A stretch of 61,146 bases of DNA, taken from contig JAAZJH010000048.1 of the NCBI GenBank assembly GCA_012800435.1, forward strand, positions 1 through 61,146, given 5' to 3'. Under the pieces are notes generated by a model. It worked only from the letters and a program-made list of their open reading frames with translations. It did not search any database and had not been told where the DNA came from. The DNA comes from Clostridiaceae bacterium (GTDB lineage Bacteria; Bacillota; Clostridia; Saccharofermentanales; DTU023). Shown here piece after piece: positions 7,567-16,785 of this stretch (position 1 is the first letter of the stretch; every line of letters begins with the position of its first letter). Made by a program: the position numbers and the translations under genes.

Positions 7567-10500
7567 TCATGAACAGCCCGTCGTTTCGCCGCAGTCTAGG
7601 CACACTTTGCACGTTCCGTTGAGAACGAGACGTGTGCTGGAACAATTCGAGCAGATAGATCCGTCGTAGAGACGCTCACCGATCTCTTGAGTATCTGTTG
7701 CGCCTTTTGTGATGAGATCCGCCATGCTGATCTGCCGCTTGACGACCGGTTTAATGACCCCGTTTTCCACCTTTGGCCGGACTTGCACGCGAGAATAATC
7801 TCCGCCCTCAATGTCGAGGACTTTGCTGATGAGGTCCGAAACAGAGGAACAGTATTTGATGTACGGATGCCGCTGAACAAACCCGTACGGCTCAAATTTC
7901 TGACCGCGCAACATTTTCGAGATCGCTGCAGGCTTGATGCCATACTGCAACATAACGGAAATCGTCTTTGACAGCGAGTTGAGAAGTCCTGTGATCAGTG
8001 TGCCCTCGCGGTCGGTCGTCATGAAGAGTTCTTGGATTTCGTTGTTCTCATCGCGGTTCACCGTTATGTAAACTTTAACGTCCTCGATTTGCGCCGGATG
8101 GGTAACGCCCATGCGAATACCTTGCGGCTTCATACGAGCGCGAATATAGTCGGCGCGTTCCAAGTCCTCTTTACATTCTGCAAGTTTGTTCCGGGCGTCT
8201 CTAGCGTAATTCAAAAGATCGTGATACGAGAGATCTTCAAGCGGCGCCTCTCCGTTGTCTCCGCCACTCAGTCGAAGGTTGAGCGGCTGCGCGAATTTAG
8301 AGCCGTCGCGGTATAGTGTAATACCCTTGATCCCGAGTTTCCAAGATGTGAGGACGACGCTTGCGAAATCTTCGACCGTCGCTTCTCCGGGAAGGTTGAC
8401 GGTTTTAGAGATGGCGCCTGATATGAGCGGCGTGATGGCCGCGACCATACGGACGTGACCAAGGTAATGAATATACCGCTCTCCGGTGCCACAGCGGTTA
8501 GCCGTATCAAATACGGGAAGGTGCTCTTCGCGAATATGAGGAGCGCCTTCGATTTTGCCGTCGATAACCATGCCGTTCTCATCTTCTCGCAAGATGTAAT
8601 CCATGATGTCGGCGCATTCGCGATCGGAATAGCCAAGCTTCTTAAGGCCTATCTCCACGATCGGATTGACAAGTTTCATATATCCGCCGCCGGACAGCTT
8701 CTTATAAACGACGTGTGAGAAAAAAGGTTCGATGCTGGTCGATGCGCAGTCCATGGCGAATGAAATGGTACCCGTTGGCGCCATTACTGACACTTGGGCG
8801 TTCCTATAGCCGTATTTTTCGCCCCATGCTTCCGCATTGATCCAGCATTCTTTAAGCGCATCGACAATAGAATGAAATTGCATACGCTCCAATCGGGCGT
8901 GGTCGATGACAGGCAGGCAGTAACCGAGGCCTTCGGGCTCGTCGTCGCGCACACCTGCCGCACGGCTGTGGTTGCGTATCACGCGGAACATATGTGATTT
9001 ATTGATCTCAAAATACGGGAACGGGCCATTTTGTTTTGCCATCTTGGCGGACACCGCGTAACTTTGACCGGTAAGGATGCCGGCAAGGGCGCCGCTTAAA
9101 GCGCGCGCGTCTTCCGAATCGTACGGAATACCTGCGCTCATAATCAGAGAAGCAAGATTGGCCAGACCGAGGCCGGTCGCGCGAAATGCCCACGTTTTTC
9201 TCGCGATGGCTTCCGTCGGAAATTGACCCCAGATAATAGACGCTTCCAATACGAGCTGCGCGATGTTGATGAGATGAATATAACTATCGACGTCGAAGGT
9301 GCCTTCTTTTGCGTCGTAAAAACGCAGGATGTTGATGGACGCGAGATTGCAGCTGGTGTCATCGAGAAAGGCATATTCGCCGCAAGGGTTCGTCGAATTG
9401 ATGCGGTTGTGCTTCGCGCCGACGTCGCCGTCCTCGCCGGCCGGACAGGTGTGCCAAGCGTTGAACGTATCATCGAATTGCGGCGCCGGATCGGCGCAAC
9501 GCCAAGCGGATTGGTTGAAAATATTCCACAAATGGCGAACGGACACTTCTCGGTCGACGCTGTTGTCACGTCGTCCGCGAAGCCATGTCGTCGCCTCCGG
9601 AAAATGATCGAGCGCTTCTACCTTGCGCATGAAATCATCACTGAATCGCACAGAATTATTGGAGTTCTGACCCGACACCGTCTGGTACGCTTCGCCGTCA
9701 ATGTCAGCGTCATAGCCCATTTTTGAGAGCGCGATGACTTTGTCTTCCTCATGCGCTTTCCACGTGATAAATTCCTCTATTTCAGGATGATCGATGTCGA
9801 GGCAGACCATTTTGGCGGCGCGCCTTGTCGTACCGCCCGACTTGATCGCTCCCGCGTTTCGGTCAAGACCTCGGAGAAAGCTCATAAGTCCTGAGGATTG
9901 ACCGCCCCCGGAAAGCGACTCGCCCTCTCCGCGAATAGCGGAAAAGTTAGATCCCGTACCCGAGCCGCCTTTGAAGAGCTTCGTTTCCGTCACATAACCG
10001 TCCGAAATCGAGTGCGATCCCAACAACTTATCTTCGTAGGAAATAATGAAACATGCCGACGCCTGTGTGCGCGTGTAGTCGTCTTTTGACATCACGACCT
10101 CGCCGTTCTCTTCATCGTAGTAATAAAGCTGGTTTTGGCCGCCGGGAATCCCGTATTTCAACTTGAGGCCGGTGTTAAACCACTGTGGCGAGTTGGGCGC
10201 GAACATCTGCGAGAGCAAAGCGTAGACGAGCTCGTCGTAAAGAATATCCGCCTCTTCGCCCTGTGAGATCATTCCCTCCTCGATAAGCGCTTTTACCCAG
10301 AACAGAACAAGACGATCAGCAACCTGCTTCATTGAATGTTCATACCCGCGCTCATCCGGCACGCCGGCTTTTCTGAAATATTTCGACGCGATGATGTCGC
10401 ACGCCTGTTGGGAGTAGTCCTTCGGAAACTCCAGACCTTTCATATCCGTTAGAATTTTACCCGTCTTATAGTCCTTTAGCGTGACATCGACGGTTTTCCA

Positions 10501-10584
10501 TTCAAACAGATCAAAAACGGAACAATGACGCGTCTCTATTTCCTTAGTAAAATGACGCTTGATTATGGGCGACAGAACACTCAT
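7567..10584 (-). CDS. nrdJ: Adenosylcobalamin-dependent (class II) ribonucleotide reductase
   Basis: Reduces ribonucleotides to deoxyribonucleotides using adenosylcobalamin to make the radical, independent of oxygen. The 1005-residue protein shows ASACFIISY (first redox cysteine region), the NPCGE active-site motif near residue 400 followed by SCNLASINI, and the loop APTGTISF near 605. A C-terminal zinc or redox ribbon has cysteines at 978, 981, 992, 995, 998 and 1004. ATG at 10584 has AGAGG 9 bases upstream. It stands alone with terminators behind it. No other reductase is in the window, so the cell may depend on B12 for DNA precursors, which fits cobO, cobS and cobU nearby. No cobalamin riboswitch was seen upstream. 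Confidence 0.95.
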   Translation of the reverse strand: MSVLSPIIKRHFTKEIETRHCSVFDLFEWKTVDVTLKDYKTGKILTDMKGLEFPKDYSQQACDIIASKYFRKAGVPDERGYEHSMKQVADRLVLFWVKALIEEGMISQGEEADILYDELVYALLSQMFAPNSPQWFNTGLKLKYGIPGGQNQLYYYDEENGEVVMSKDDYTRTQASACFIISYEDKLLGSHSISDGYVTETKLFKGGSGTGSNFSAIRGEGESLSGGGQSSGLMSFLRGLDRNAGAIKSGGTTRRAAKMVCLDIDHPEIEEFITWKAHEEDKVIALSKMGYDADIDGEAYQTVSGQNSNNSVRFSDDFMRKVEALDHFPEATTWLRGRRDNSVDREVSVRHLWNIFNQSAWRCADPAPQFDDTFNAWHTCPAGEDGDVGAKHNRINSTNPCGEYAFLDDTSCNLASINILRFYDAKEGTFDVDSYIHLINIAQLVLEASIIWGQFPTEAIARKTWAFRATGLGLANLASLIMSAGIPYDSEDARALSGALAGILTGQSYAVSAKMAKQNGPFPYFEINKSHMFRVIRNHSRAAGVRDDEPEGLGYCLPVIDHARLERMQFHSIVDALKECWINAEAWGEKYGYRNAQVSVMAPTGTISFAMDCASTSIEPFFSHVVYKKLSGGGYMKLVNPIVEIGLKKLGYSDRECADIMDYILREDENGMVIDGKIEGAPHIREEHLPVFDTANRCGTGERYIHYLGHVRMVAAITPLISGAISKTVNLPGEATVEDFASVVLTSWKLGIKGITLYRDGSKFAQPLNLRLSGGDNGEAPLEDLSYHDLLNYARDARNKLAECKEDLERADYIRARMKPQGIRMGVTHPAQIEDVKVYITVNRDENNEIQELFMTTDREGTLITGLLNSLSKTISVMLQYGIKPAAISKMLRGQKFEPYGFVQRHPYIKYCSSVSDLISKVLDIEGGDYSRVQVRPKVENGVIKPVVKRQISMADLITKGATDTQEIGERLYDGSICSNCSSTRLVLNGTCKVCLDCGETTGCS

Positions 10585-11025
10585 TCTTACGTTTCCTCTC
10601 TTACTTTTTCCATGAAAGATGCAAACTCAAGGAGCTGTATCATAAACCACTTTATATTGGGTGTCAATTAAGATCTTACTACTACATCTTGTGTCTTATT
10701 ATTACAGGATCGTGACAGTTCCGATAAAGGAACATCTCATTTTTAGTCCCTTTAAAGCTTATCCATGTCTCATCCATGTAGAGGCTGTTTCCATCACAGT
10801 CGCATAAAGTAGCGACAGAGCGCCTTTGCGGCAAGGTGCGCCAAGTGGAAACAACCGAACTTGCGATGACACCCACGCCAACCGCTGTTAGGTAAAAAAG
10901 AGATAAAAAAGACAACGTAGACTTTTTTTTGTATAATTTTCTATAATATGCGTTTCTTGTCGAACGCGCGCCGGGCCGATTATAGGTAACACGTCACGCA
11001 AAGAAAGGCTTGAATTGTGTATTGA
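10585..11025. other. Intergenic region between nrdJ and a divergent lipoprotein gene
   Basis: 441 bases with no convincing gene. The right half holds two TATAAT-like boxes (around 10931-10936 and 10942-10947) that could serve the plus-strand lipoprotein gene. A 77-codon minus-strand frame at 10682-10915 opens with TTG and no ribosome site. Its C-terminal part (YMDETWISFKG) faintly resembles the DDE-transposase catalytic strand and may be a relic; I do not call it a gene. Confidence 0.4.
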
Positions 11026-11484
11026 ATGTACATGAATAATGATTCAGCTCAATTGAAAAGTGTGCATACGACTCACCGGAGTGCACTGTTTGTGATCACA
11101 GCTCTCGCACTTGTTCTTTTGCTCATGTTGTCCTTGTTGTCCGCTTGTAGGAAAGGTCAATCGCTTACAGGTACGTGGGAACTCACCTCATCGCAAGAAG
11201 AAGGCTACGTGGTCGGAATGATCTTTGAATTTTCGTCCGACGGCACCCTTTACATCTCCCCCGGAAGCGCTCCCATACCGTCGGACGACCAGGTGTCGTT
11301 AAAAAATGTTCAGGCAAACGATCGACTGACGTATACCTCAAGTCGTTCCGGCAGCCTGAAGATATTGCTCCAACTCGATAATGCGGAAACGATCTCTTTT
11401 GCTATGAATTACGAAATCGAAAATGATCGTCTCATCATCACCGATCGCGATGATGTTCAGCTAATATTTCGAAGAGTTAATTAA
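11026..11484 (+). CDS. Small predicted lipoprotein
   Basis: A 152-residue exported protein. A signal segment (about residues 18-40, LVLLLMLSLLSAC) ends in a lipobox LLSAC, so the mature protein probably starts at that cysteine and is held to the outer face of the membrane by a lipid. The mature part, GTWELTSSQEEGYVVGM and onward, has the pattern of a small beta-barrel (lipocalin-like domain frequent in Clostridia, typified by GTWE). Two starts three codons apart are possible (11026 and 11032). It is one of only two plus-strand genes in the left 40 kb and converges on cca. Function unknown. Confidence 0.8.
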   Translation: MYMNNDSAQLKSVHTTHRSALFVITALALVLLLMLSLLSACRKGQSLTGTWELTSSQEEGYVVGMIFEFSSDGTLYISPGSAPIPSDDQVSLKNVQANDRLTYTSSRSGSLKILLQLDNAETISFAMNYEIENDRLIITDRDDVQLIFRRVN

Positions 11485-11535
11485 ACCGTTTCACATACAA
11501 TAATAAAGAAAACGAGGAAACGACGCCTTCCGACG

Positions 11536-12840
11536 TCATTCGTCTTTCTTCAATTCGTGTAATATCGCTTCCCTTGTATTGGGTACACCTTCCAACATCA
11601 CACAGAAGAGCGCTTGTTCCAGTTTTTTGCCAATTGTTCTGCCTTTATAACCTGCATCCAACATATCCTGCCCATCAACGGCAAGATCCTGGAGCGTCAA
11701 GAATTCTCCCTGTGCCAGAAGTTGGCGCGCTTTTTGATCGATATGATCGATGTAGCTGACGTCACCGGTCTTTATACTCTCTTTAGAACTCTCTAGATAG
11801 TTTCCCGCTTTAGAACTCTCTAGATAGTTTCCCGGCAAAGCAGCCATCGCGTCGGCGCGACGAAGCGCGAGCACCTCAAAAAAAGATTCCGGTTGAAGAA
11901 CATGCATCGCCATCAGGATCGAGCGTCGTTGAGGCGTGATGATAAGCGCTTTTGCGCCGGTCAGATGAACGACCCGATCAATCGTCGCGTTGTCAAATCG
12001 CAGTTCTTTTAACGAAGATGTAAGTTGTGCGGCATCTTCCCCAAGATCGTAATAAAACGCGGCAAGTCGCATGTCCGGATCCTTCTTAACGAACTTCAAG
12101 CGCCTGAGAGACTGTTCGTAAAGATTGCTTCTCTGTAGTTTATCGATGCCGGGGATCACATCGCTCAATACGTTTGCATACTGCGACATGACCTGCGCTG
12201 CGCCCGTCCCTTGAATCAAACGAACCCACTCCTCCCGTATCCTTTCGCGCGCGACAAACAAAAGTAACGAAGCGTTTTTCACCAACGCTTCTGAACATGC
12301 ATCATCGATCGTGAATTGGAGTTCAGAGCTCAAACGAAGTGCTCGTAAAATGCGAAGAGCGTCTTCTTTAAATCGTTTATCAGGGTTTCCGACAGCACGA
12401 ACCACGCTTCGTTTCAGGTCGTCGAATCCGCCGTGAGGGTCTAAGAGACCTCGTTTATCATTCCAAGCGAGTGCATTGATGGTGAAATCTCGGCGTGAAA
12501 GATCTTCTTCAATCGTTTCTGAATACGTCACCATCGTGGGATGACGGTGATCCGCGTAGGCACCATCCCTTCGAAAAGTAGTCACCTCGAGCGACAAATC
12601 TTCCACGAGGACAGTGACGGTACCATGTTGAATGCCGGTAGGAACAACCTTATAACCGCCTAGTACGCACTCAATTTCCTCCGGGCGTGCCGCCGTCGCC
12701 AAGTCTATATCGAACGTTTCTCTTGCTAAAAAAAGATCGCGAAGAAAACCGCCAACAACAAACGTTTCGAATCCTTGTGCTTCAAGACGTTGCATCACCT
12801 TCAAAACAGCCGGAGGCACGGCATTGCACACCTTATCCAT
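11536..12840 (-). CDS. cca: CCA tRNA nucleotidyltransferase / poly(A) polymerase family
   Basis: Adds or repairs the 3'-CCA end of tRNAs. The nucleotidyltransferase head shows VVGGFLRDLFLA near residues 23-34, the metal-binding FDIDLAT near 38, the template motif RRDFTINALAW near 112-122 and the RFKEDALRILRALRLSSE helix near 153-170. About 434 residues. Start at 12840 is chosen because AAGGA precedes it and the conserved domain begins soon after; it overlaps the xpt stop by 8 bases, indicating coupling. The C-terminal half carries a 9-residue tandem repeat (GNYLESSK twice). An HD domain is not evident, so this is the plain class II enzyme. Confidence 0.92.
   Translation of the reverse strand: MDKVCNAVPPAVLKVMQRLEAQGFETFVVGGFLRDLFLARETFDIDLATAARPEEIECVLGGYKVVPTGIQHGTVTVLVEDLSLEVTTFRRDGAYADHRHPTMVTYSETIEEDLSRRDFTINALAWNDKRGLLDPHGGFDDLKRSVVRAVGNPDKRFKEDALRILRALRLSSELQFTIDDACSEALVKNASLLLFVARERIREEWVRLIQGTGAAQVMSQYANVLSDVIPGIDKLQRSNLYEQSLRRLKFVKKDPDMRLAAFYYDLGEDAAQLTSSLKELRFDNATIDRVVHLTGAKALIITPQRRSILMAMHVLQPESFFEVLALRRADAMAALPGNYLESSKAGNYLESSKESIKTGDVSYIDHIDQKARQLLAQGEFLTLQDLAVDGQDMLDAGYKGRTIGKKLEQALFCVMLEGVPNTREAILHELKKDE
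11782..11834. repeat. 27-bp tandem duplication inside cca
   Basis: Bases 11782-11807 and 11809-11834 are identical over 26 positions with a 27-bp period, encoding GNYLESSK twice on the minus strand. The near-perfect identity indicates a recent in-frame duplication. It lies in a variable part of the C-terminal domain, so it is probably tolerated. Confidence 0.9.
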
Positions 12841-13462
12841 GTTGATCCTTATGCCGCTCAGGCGAAAAGATCGAAATAATCGGCTCCGGTTCAAAAACAA
12901 CGTCATTTGTTTCTTCGTCAAAAGCTTTGATCTGTGCTAACGCATAGATTTCGTAGCCGCGTTCACGAAGATTTTGTCCGCCCGGCTGAAACGTTTTCTC
13001 TATGGCGATACCAATACCCTCAAGCATGGCGCCAGCATGCGTGACAAGATCGACTAGCGCCTGAAGAGCACAACCGTTAGCAAGGAAATCATCAATGATC
13101 AGCACATGATCCTCGCTTGTCAGGAGACGTTTAGAAACAGCGATTTTATATGTTTTTTGTTTCGTGTATGAATGAACAATCGACTGATGTCGCTCGCCCG
13201 TAATATTGTGACTCTCGTATTTCTTTGCAAAAAGCAAAGGAACGCCGAATCGTTCCGCTACAAGAGCGGCTAGCGCGATGCCTGATGCTTCAAGGGTCAG
13301 AATTTTGGTAATCGGCCGTTCGCCAAAATAGCTGTGCCATTCTTCAGCCATCTGCTTCATCAAATCAATGTCGACCTGCTGATTGAGAAAGGCATCGACG
13401 AGAAGAATATTTCCCGGCAACACGCGCCCTTCCGTGAGAATTTTCTCTTCTAATGCCTTCAT
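12833..13462 (-). CDS. xpt: Xanthine phosphoribosyltransferase
   Basis: Salvages xanthine to XMP with PRPP; XMP then feeds GMP synthase. The 209-residue length is close to B. subtilis Xpt. Key features are FLNQQVDIDLM near residue 25, LTLEASGIALA near 57-67, the ESHNITGERHQSIVHSYTKQ flexible-loop region, and the PRPP-binding loop VLIIDDFLANGCALQAL near 121-137. ATG at 13462 has AAAGGA 6 bases upstream. The start lies only about 33 bases below an intrinsic terminator, so expression must depend on read-through, as expected for a leader that senses a purine or a related metabolite. The cca start overlaps its end. Confidence 0.95.
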   Translation of the reverse strand: MKALEEKILTEGRVLPGNILLVDAFLNQQVDIDLMKQMAEEWHSYFGERPITKILTLEASGIALAALVAERFGVPLLFAKKYESHNITGERHQSIVHSYTKQKTYKIAVSKRLLTSEDHVLIIDDFLANGCALQALVDLVTHAGAMLEGIGIAIEKTFQPGGQNLRERGYEIYALAQIKAFDEETNDVVFEPEPIISIFSPERHKDQHG

Positions 13463-13494
13463 GGCTTTCCTTTCTAAACAAAGACATTCTGCGG

Positions 13495-13543
13495 AAAAAC
13501 AAAGGCCACTTCCTGTTCCGGTTGTCAGGTTAAAGCGGCCTTT
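13495..13543 (-). terminator. Attenuator terminator in the xpt leader
   Basis: On the minus strand an 11-bp stem (arms 13533-13543 and 13501-13511, one G-U pair) is followed by GTTTTT. It lies 33-80 bases before the xpt start codon, inside the transcript leader. It would end transcription before xpt unless an upstream structure prevents it from forming. Confidence 0.85.
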
Positions 13544-13735
13544 TCATATCGATCATCACCTTTAGAGGCTCTTAATATTGAAGTTGCTTGTGCCCCGAAA
13601 AGAGTCATTTCCATAGAGAAATGACATAATCGAGACTGTTAATCTGCCATAGACGGCACCGTATCCACATCTAGTCGCTTAATAAGCGATACGAGATGAT
13701 CTGTTCACGATCTTTTTCGTCCTCTAAAAAAGAGC
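13544..13735 (-). promoter_or_regulatory. Structured xpt leader, candidate riboswitch of unresolved class
   Basis: Between the preceding gene and the attenuator the minus-strand RNA can form a closing stem of 8 bp from distant arms (13721-13728 with 13561-13568). This encloses about 150 bases that contain an 8-bp hairpin at 13604-13625, a hairpin at 13676-13688 and a GCC/GGC hairpin near 13650. The second arm sits 17 bases before the terminator stem. The layout is that of an expression-platform riboswitch. I could not fit it to the xpt purine aptamer (no UAUGG and UCUACC loops in the right order). Role inferred from layout and from the gene it precedes. Confidence 0.5.
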
Positions 13736-13769
13736 CTGTTCGCCATTACAGTATTTCAAACGATGAATT

Positions 13770-14585
13770 CTATTCCTTCGGTCTTTGATTTGGATCGTGA
13801 TAATAGTGTGACGGATCGTACTGTGAAGGCAGCTCATAACTCGGCGACTGTTGCTGTTGCTGTCTTTGCACGTCAAACGGATCGGATCCTCCTTGACTCG
13901 GCTGAGGCTGATAGGGAGGCTGACTTGGCGGCTGTCCATAAGGAGGCTGCTGAGGAGGGTAACCCGGTTGCTGGTACGGCGGTTGTTGATACGGAGGCTG
14001 TCCATAAGGAGGCTGCTGATATGGCTGTTGTTGCGGCGACCCATATGTCCCCTGATCATAATATGGACCGTATTGTCCTTGCCCGGGGTAACCCTGTGTC
14101 GGCTGATAACCTGGAGGCGCATAGCCTCCTGCCATAGCACTCGCCTGCTGTTTATTCAGAATCGCACCCACTAAAATGCTTGCTGACAAGAAAAGACCAA
14201 TGAGCGAAAAAACGCTAAACGCCGAAATCAAGTTTATGAGCCCAAACACGGAATATATGATGCCGACGACAAGTGGAAACGTCGTGCGCTGTAGATCTCT
14301 CTTGCGTTTTAGACACTGCACGGCGAGGTAAATGCCGACAACGCCCACGATAGCCACCAAGATGCCTGTCCATGTCCCGAGAACGGCAAAAGCGCCGCCC
14401 ATTGCGCCGGGAATGACATTCAGATCGTCATCGAATTCTCCGCTGATCATTAGATTCGACAAGAAACCGCCAAGCATGCCGACGCCGACCGCAATTAAAA
14501 TGCCCATTAGAACGGCAAGGCTAGACGTTACGATCTGCCCTATAGAACCAATGGAAATCCATACTTCGCCCTTTGTTTTATTCAT
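13770..14585 (-). CDS. Four-helix membrane protein with a Pro/Tyr/Gln-rich tail
   Basis: The first 150 of 271 residues hold about four hydrophobic segments (near 12-34, 52-72, 84-108 and 115-140). The rest is a low-complexity cytosolic or exposed tail of PYQQPPYGQPP-like units with a run of six Gln near residue 240. ATG at 14585 follows AGGAGG with 7-base spacing. The tail composition recalls the linker of the zinc-ribbon protein at 5.4-7.2 kb; such tails often mediate multivalent contacts. No enzymatic motif is visible and the function is unknown. Confidence 0.8.
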   Translation of the reverse strand: MNKTKGEVWISIGSIGQIVTSSLAVLMGILIAVGVGMLGGFLSNLMISGEFDDDLNVIPGAMGGAFAVLGTWTGILVAIVGVVGIYLAVQCLKRKRDLQRTTFPLVVGIIYSVFGLINLISAFSVFSLIGLFLSASILVGAILNKQQASAMAGGYAPPGYQPTQGYPGQGQYGPYYDQGTYGSPQQQPYQQPPYGQPPYQQPPYQQPGYPPQQPPYGQPPSQPPYQPQPSQGGSDPFDVQRQQQQQSPSYELPSQYDPSHYYHDPNQRPKE

Positions 14586-14797
14586 ACGTAAACCTCCTGA
14601 ATACAGGTGTGCCGGTTAGTACCGGATTCCTTTTTAAGATCTTATTTTATTATACATGAGCATAAGCGTTTTATCGTCTATTCGCCACTGACAAAACGTC
14701 AGGAATGTGCGCTCTTTCTATAGCTGCCCGTATCGATCTTTTTCCTTTAAAGGCACGACGACGTCATCGCCACGCGTTCCCTTAACGAATAACGCCT

Positions 14798-16204
14798 TTA
14801 TTTTCCGTTTGCTTGTTTTCGCTTGAGAAAAAAGCCAAGTAAGGCGATCAAGGCATAAAAACTAAATATACCTATATTGAGCAAGAACAGCTGTAGCGTG
14901 CTCCCTTTTGCGAGGAACTGATAATCCAGCGGTGTGATAAATAGCGAAAATACGCTCATCAGGGCAAATCCCATCGAGAAATCGTTCATCACCGGAGATT
15001 CCAACTCGGGATCGCTCGTCTTTAATAATGTAATGCCGGTAATCATGACGCCGGTATTGACACCCCAACTCATGATCGCCCGCTCAAATGCATAATTGTC
15101 TTTGAAGGCGCGACGGTAGAGCGGAAATGATACGAAATACGTCGCGAAAAACCCGATCACACACATAATCAAAATAGGTACGATAAATATCGATACGGCC
15201 TTGATCGGTATCGTTATCATGGCCGCTATGATCGCAATCTCTGAAAGTGCACCCGTAATTCTAGACTTGACTTTCGTGTCGATTAACCAATGTAACTTCA
15301 ATTTCAGCAAAATATAATTGATGCCGTACATCATCAGCATCGCATAGAACCAGACAGGAAGGTAAAGGGTCGGAATCCACACCCGCATCCGGCGAGAAAA
15401 CAAAATGGCGAGCGCCGATGCCACAAGGAGCAATCCAAGATGAACGGAAAGAGTCTCAATCGAGTTTCCTAAGGTTGTCTCGCGACCGAGACTGTTCTGT
15501 GCCTGAATATCAGTCGTATATCCCTGAAGAGTTTCACGTGAAACACCCTGCTTCATGCTTCGCGCCTGAAGTTGCCCTTTTCGTGAGGCACGGTTAATAA
15601 AGATAAGCCCGAATAACGTTCCGCCAATCAAGCCAACCGTCGCGGTCGTAAGTGCAACGCCCTGCGCCGTGTTCCACCACGGCAATCCAAAATCTTGAAA
15701 AATGGGGCCTAGCGCAGTCGCTGTGCCATGTCCTCCGGCAAATCCTTGACCCAATTCATAACCGAATGTTCGGTAAAGCCCCGTATCAGGACTGACAGCC
15801 GTAACGGCCATATTCACACCGTAGCCAACAAGGTATTGAATGCTTCCTCCCAAAGAGAATAAGCCGGTCATCATGAGCACCGTCGGAAGCATCGCTCGCA
15901 AACGACCTTTTGTCTTTTTATCGTCCATAAACATGCCAAGCGGTGAAGCGGCAAACACGGGAATAATAAGAATCGTAGGAAGCACTTGCCAGAGAAGTGT
16001 CCATTCTTCGTAAAAGGGAAGCGGAGCGCGATCACCCCAGAGCTGAGGCCCCAGCAAAAGTCCGATAAACCCGCCTATGACTGACGCAGGCAGCATCCAG
16101 CGTCGAAAAAGCGCGACTTTCGCACGTAAAAAAGCGCCAATGAACAAAAAGCCGAAGAGTACCGCAAGCGCGACGAGACCATTCTGAAATGCTTGTACGT
16201 TCAT
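14798..16204 (-). CDS. Sodium/glutamate symporter (GltS) family carrier
   Basis: A 468-residue polytopic protein with about 11-12 membrane segments in two similar halves, as in GltS carriers that take up glutamate with sodium. Family-like stretches are PASVIGGFIGLLLGPQ near residues 39-54, GQGFAGGHGTATALG near 154-168, and the second-half counterpart SWGVNTGVMITGITLL near 385. The loop between the halves (about 205-250) is unusually hydrophilic. ATG at 16204 lies 13 bases after AGGAGG. A parS-like palindrome is embedded in its coding sequence at 15530-15545. Substrate could be glutamate or a related dicarboxylate. Confidence 0.85.
   Translation of the reverse strand: MNVQAFQNGLVALAVLFGFLFIGAFLRAKVALFRRWMLPASVIGGFIGLLLGPQLWGDRAPLPFYEEWTLLWQVLPTILIIPVFAASPLGMFMDDKKTKGRLRAMLPTVLMMTGLFSLGGSIQYLVGYGVNMAVTAVSPDTGLYRTFGYELGQGFAGGHGTATALGPIFQDFGLPWWNTAQGVALTTATVGLIGGTLFGLIFINRASRKGQLQARSMKQGVSRETLQGYTTDIQAQNSLGRETTLGNSIETLSVHLGLLLVASALAILFSRRMRVWIPTLYLPVWFYAMLMMYGINYILLKLKLHWLIDTKVKSRITGALSEIAIIAAMITIPIKAVSIFIVPILIMCVIGFFATYFVSFPLYRRAFKDNYAFERAIMSWGVNTGVMITGITLLKTSDPELESPVMNDFSMGFALMSVFSLFITPLDYQFLAKGSTLQLFLLNIGIFSFYALIALLGFFLKRKQANGK
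15530..15545. promoter_or_regulatory. parS site (one mismatch) within the GltS-type gene
   Basis: The 14-base core GTTTCACGTGAAAC is perfect; only the first base of the 16-base Bacillota parS consensus differs. It lies 7 kb from parB and is the leftmost of three sites. It encodes VSRET in the carrier, in the loop between its two halves, where sequence is little constrained. Confidence 0.8.
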
Positions 16205-16320
16205 TACAAATTATTGCCTCCTATTGTTCGTTGGCCATTATGAAAAACCGCATTGATTTTCTTCTTAACTGTTGGCTCCTGTGTCACGTTTTTTCACAAA
16301 AATAATACCGTTCGGGATCA

Positions 16321-16785
16321 TCACAAATCACGCGCCATCCAAACATGAACAACTGAATGATTGTCGGGAATAAAAGGCTCTCCTATTTTCGAATAGCCAA
16401 GATTTTCATAAAAAGGCACAACGGTAATGCGTGCCATCAAGCGAATGCTTTTTTTATTCCGACGCCGCGCCTCTTCTTCAAGCCGGAGAATGATGGCCGT
16501 TCCTATGCCGGAACGTCGCCATGTTTCGTCTACCACAACATACCTAAGCAGAGCGTCCTTCTCCGATGAATCTTTCAATGTCGCCATCGCGATGAGCTGT
16601 TCACCATAAAATGCGCCGAGGATACAGTCCTCATTCTCACGCGATAGATCATCCTCCGCGATTGATTTTCCTAACGGCCTGCGGAGAATTTCATGGCGTA
16701 TGAGAAGAGTCTGCCCATAATCGTCACTATCTGTATCGATTATCCTGAAATTGAGTTGATCGAGTTTGCCGCTTTTGTCCGCCAT
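16321..16785 (-). CDS. GNAT family N-acetyltransferase
   Basis: A 154-residue acyltransferase that uses acetyl-CoA. Strand-helix order fits GNAT: DLSRENEDCILGAF, then the acetyl-CoA loop region VVVDETWRRSGIGTAII near residues 85-101 (R/Q-x-x-G-x-G/A as RRSGIG), and VPFYENLGYSKIGEPF near 130. Closest in style to YjcF/ElaA-like small acetyltransferases. ATG at 16785 follows AGGAGG. It stands alone between the GltS-type gene and a divergent carboxypeptidase gene. Substrate unknown. Confidence 0.88.
   Translation of the reverse strand: MADKSGKLDQLNFRIIDTDSDDYGQTLLIRHEILRRPLGKSIAEDDLSRENEDCILGAFYGEQLIAMATLKDSSEKDALLRYVVVDETWRRSGIGTAIILRLEEEARRRNKKSIRLMARITVVPFYENLGYSKIGEPFIPDNHSVVHVWMARDL

Noticed and set aside
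10682-10915. 77-codon minus-strand frame with a DDE-transposase-like YMDETWISFKG
   Set aside because: TTG start, no ribosome site, hydrophobic N-terminus unlike a transposase and only a few matching residues; noted as a possible relic within the intergenic entry.
13544-13735. Guanine (purine) riboswitch upstream of xpt
   Set aside because: Searched for the conserved UAUGG, UCUACC and CCGUAAA loop elements in order; they are not present, so the leader is reported as unresolved.
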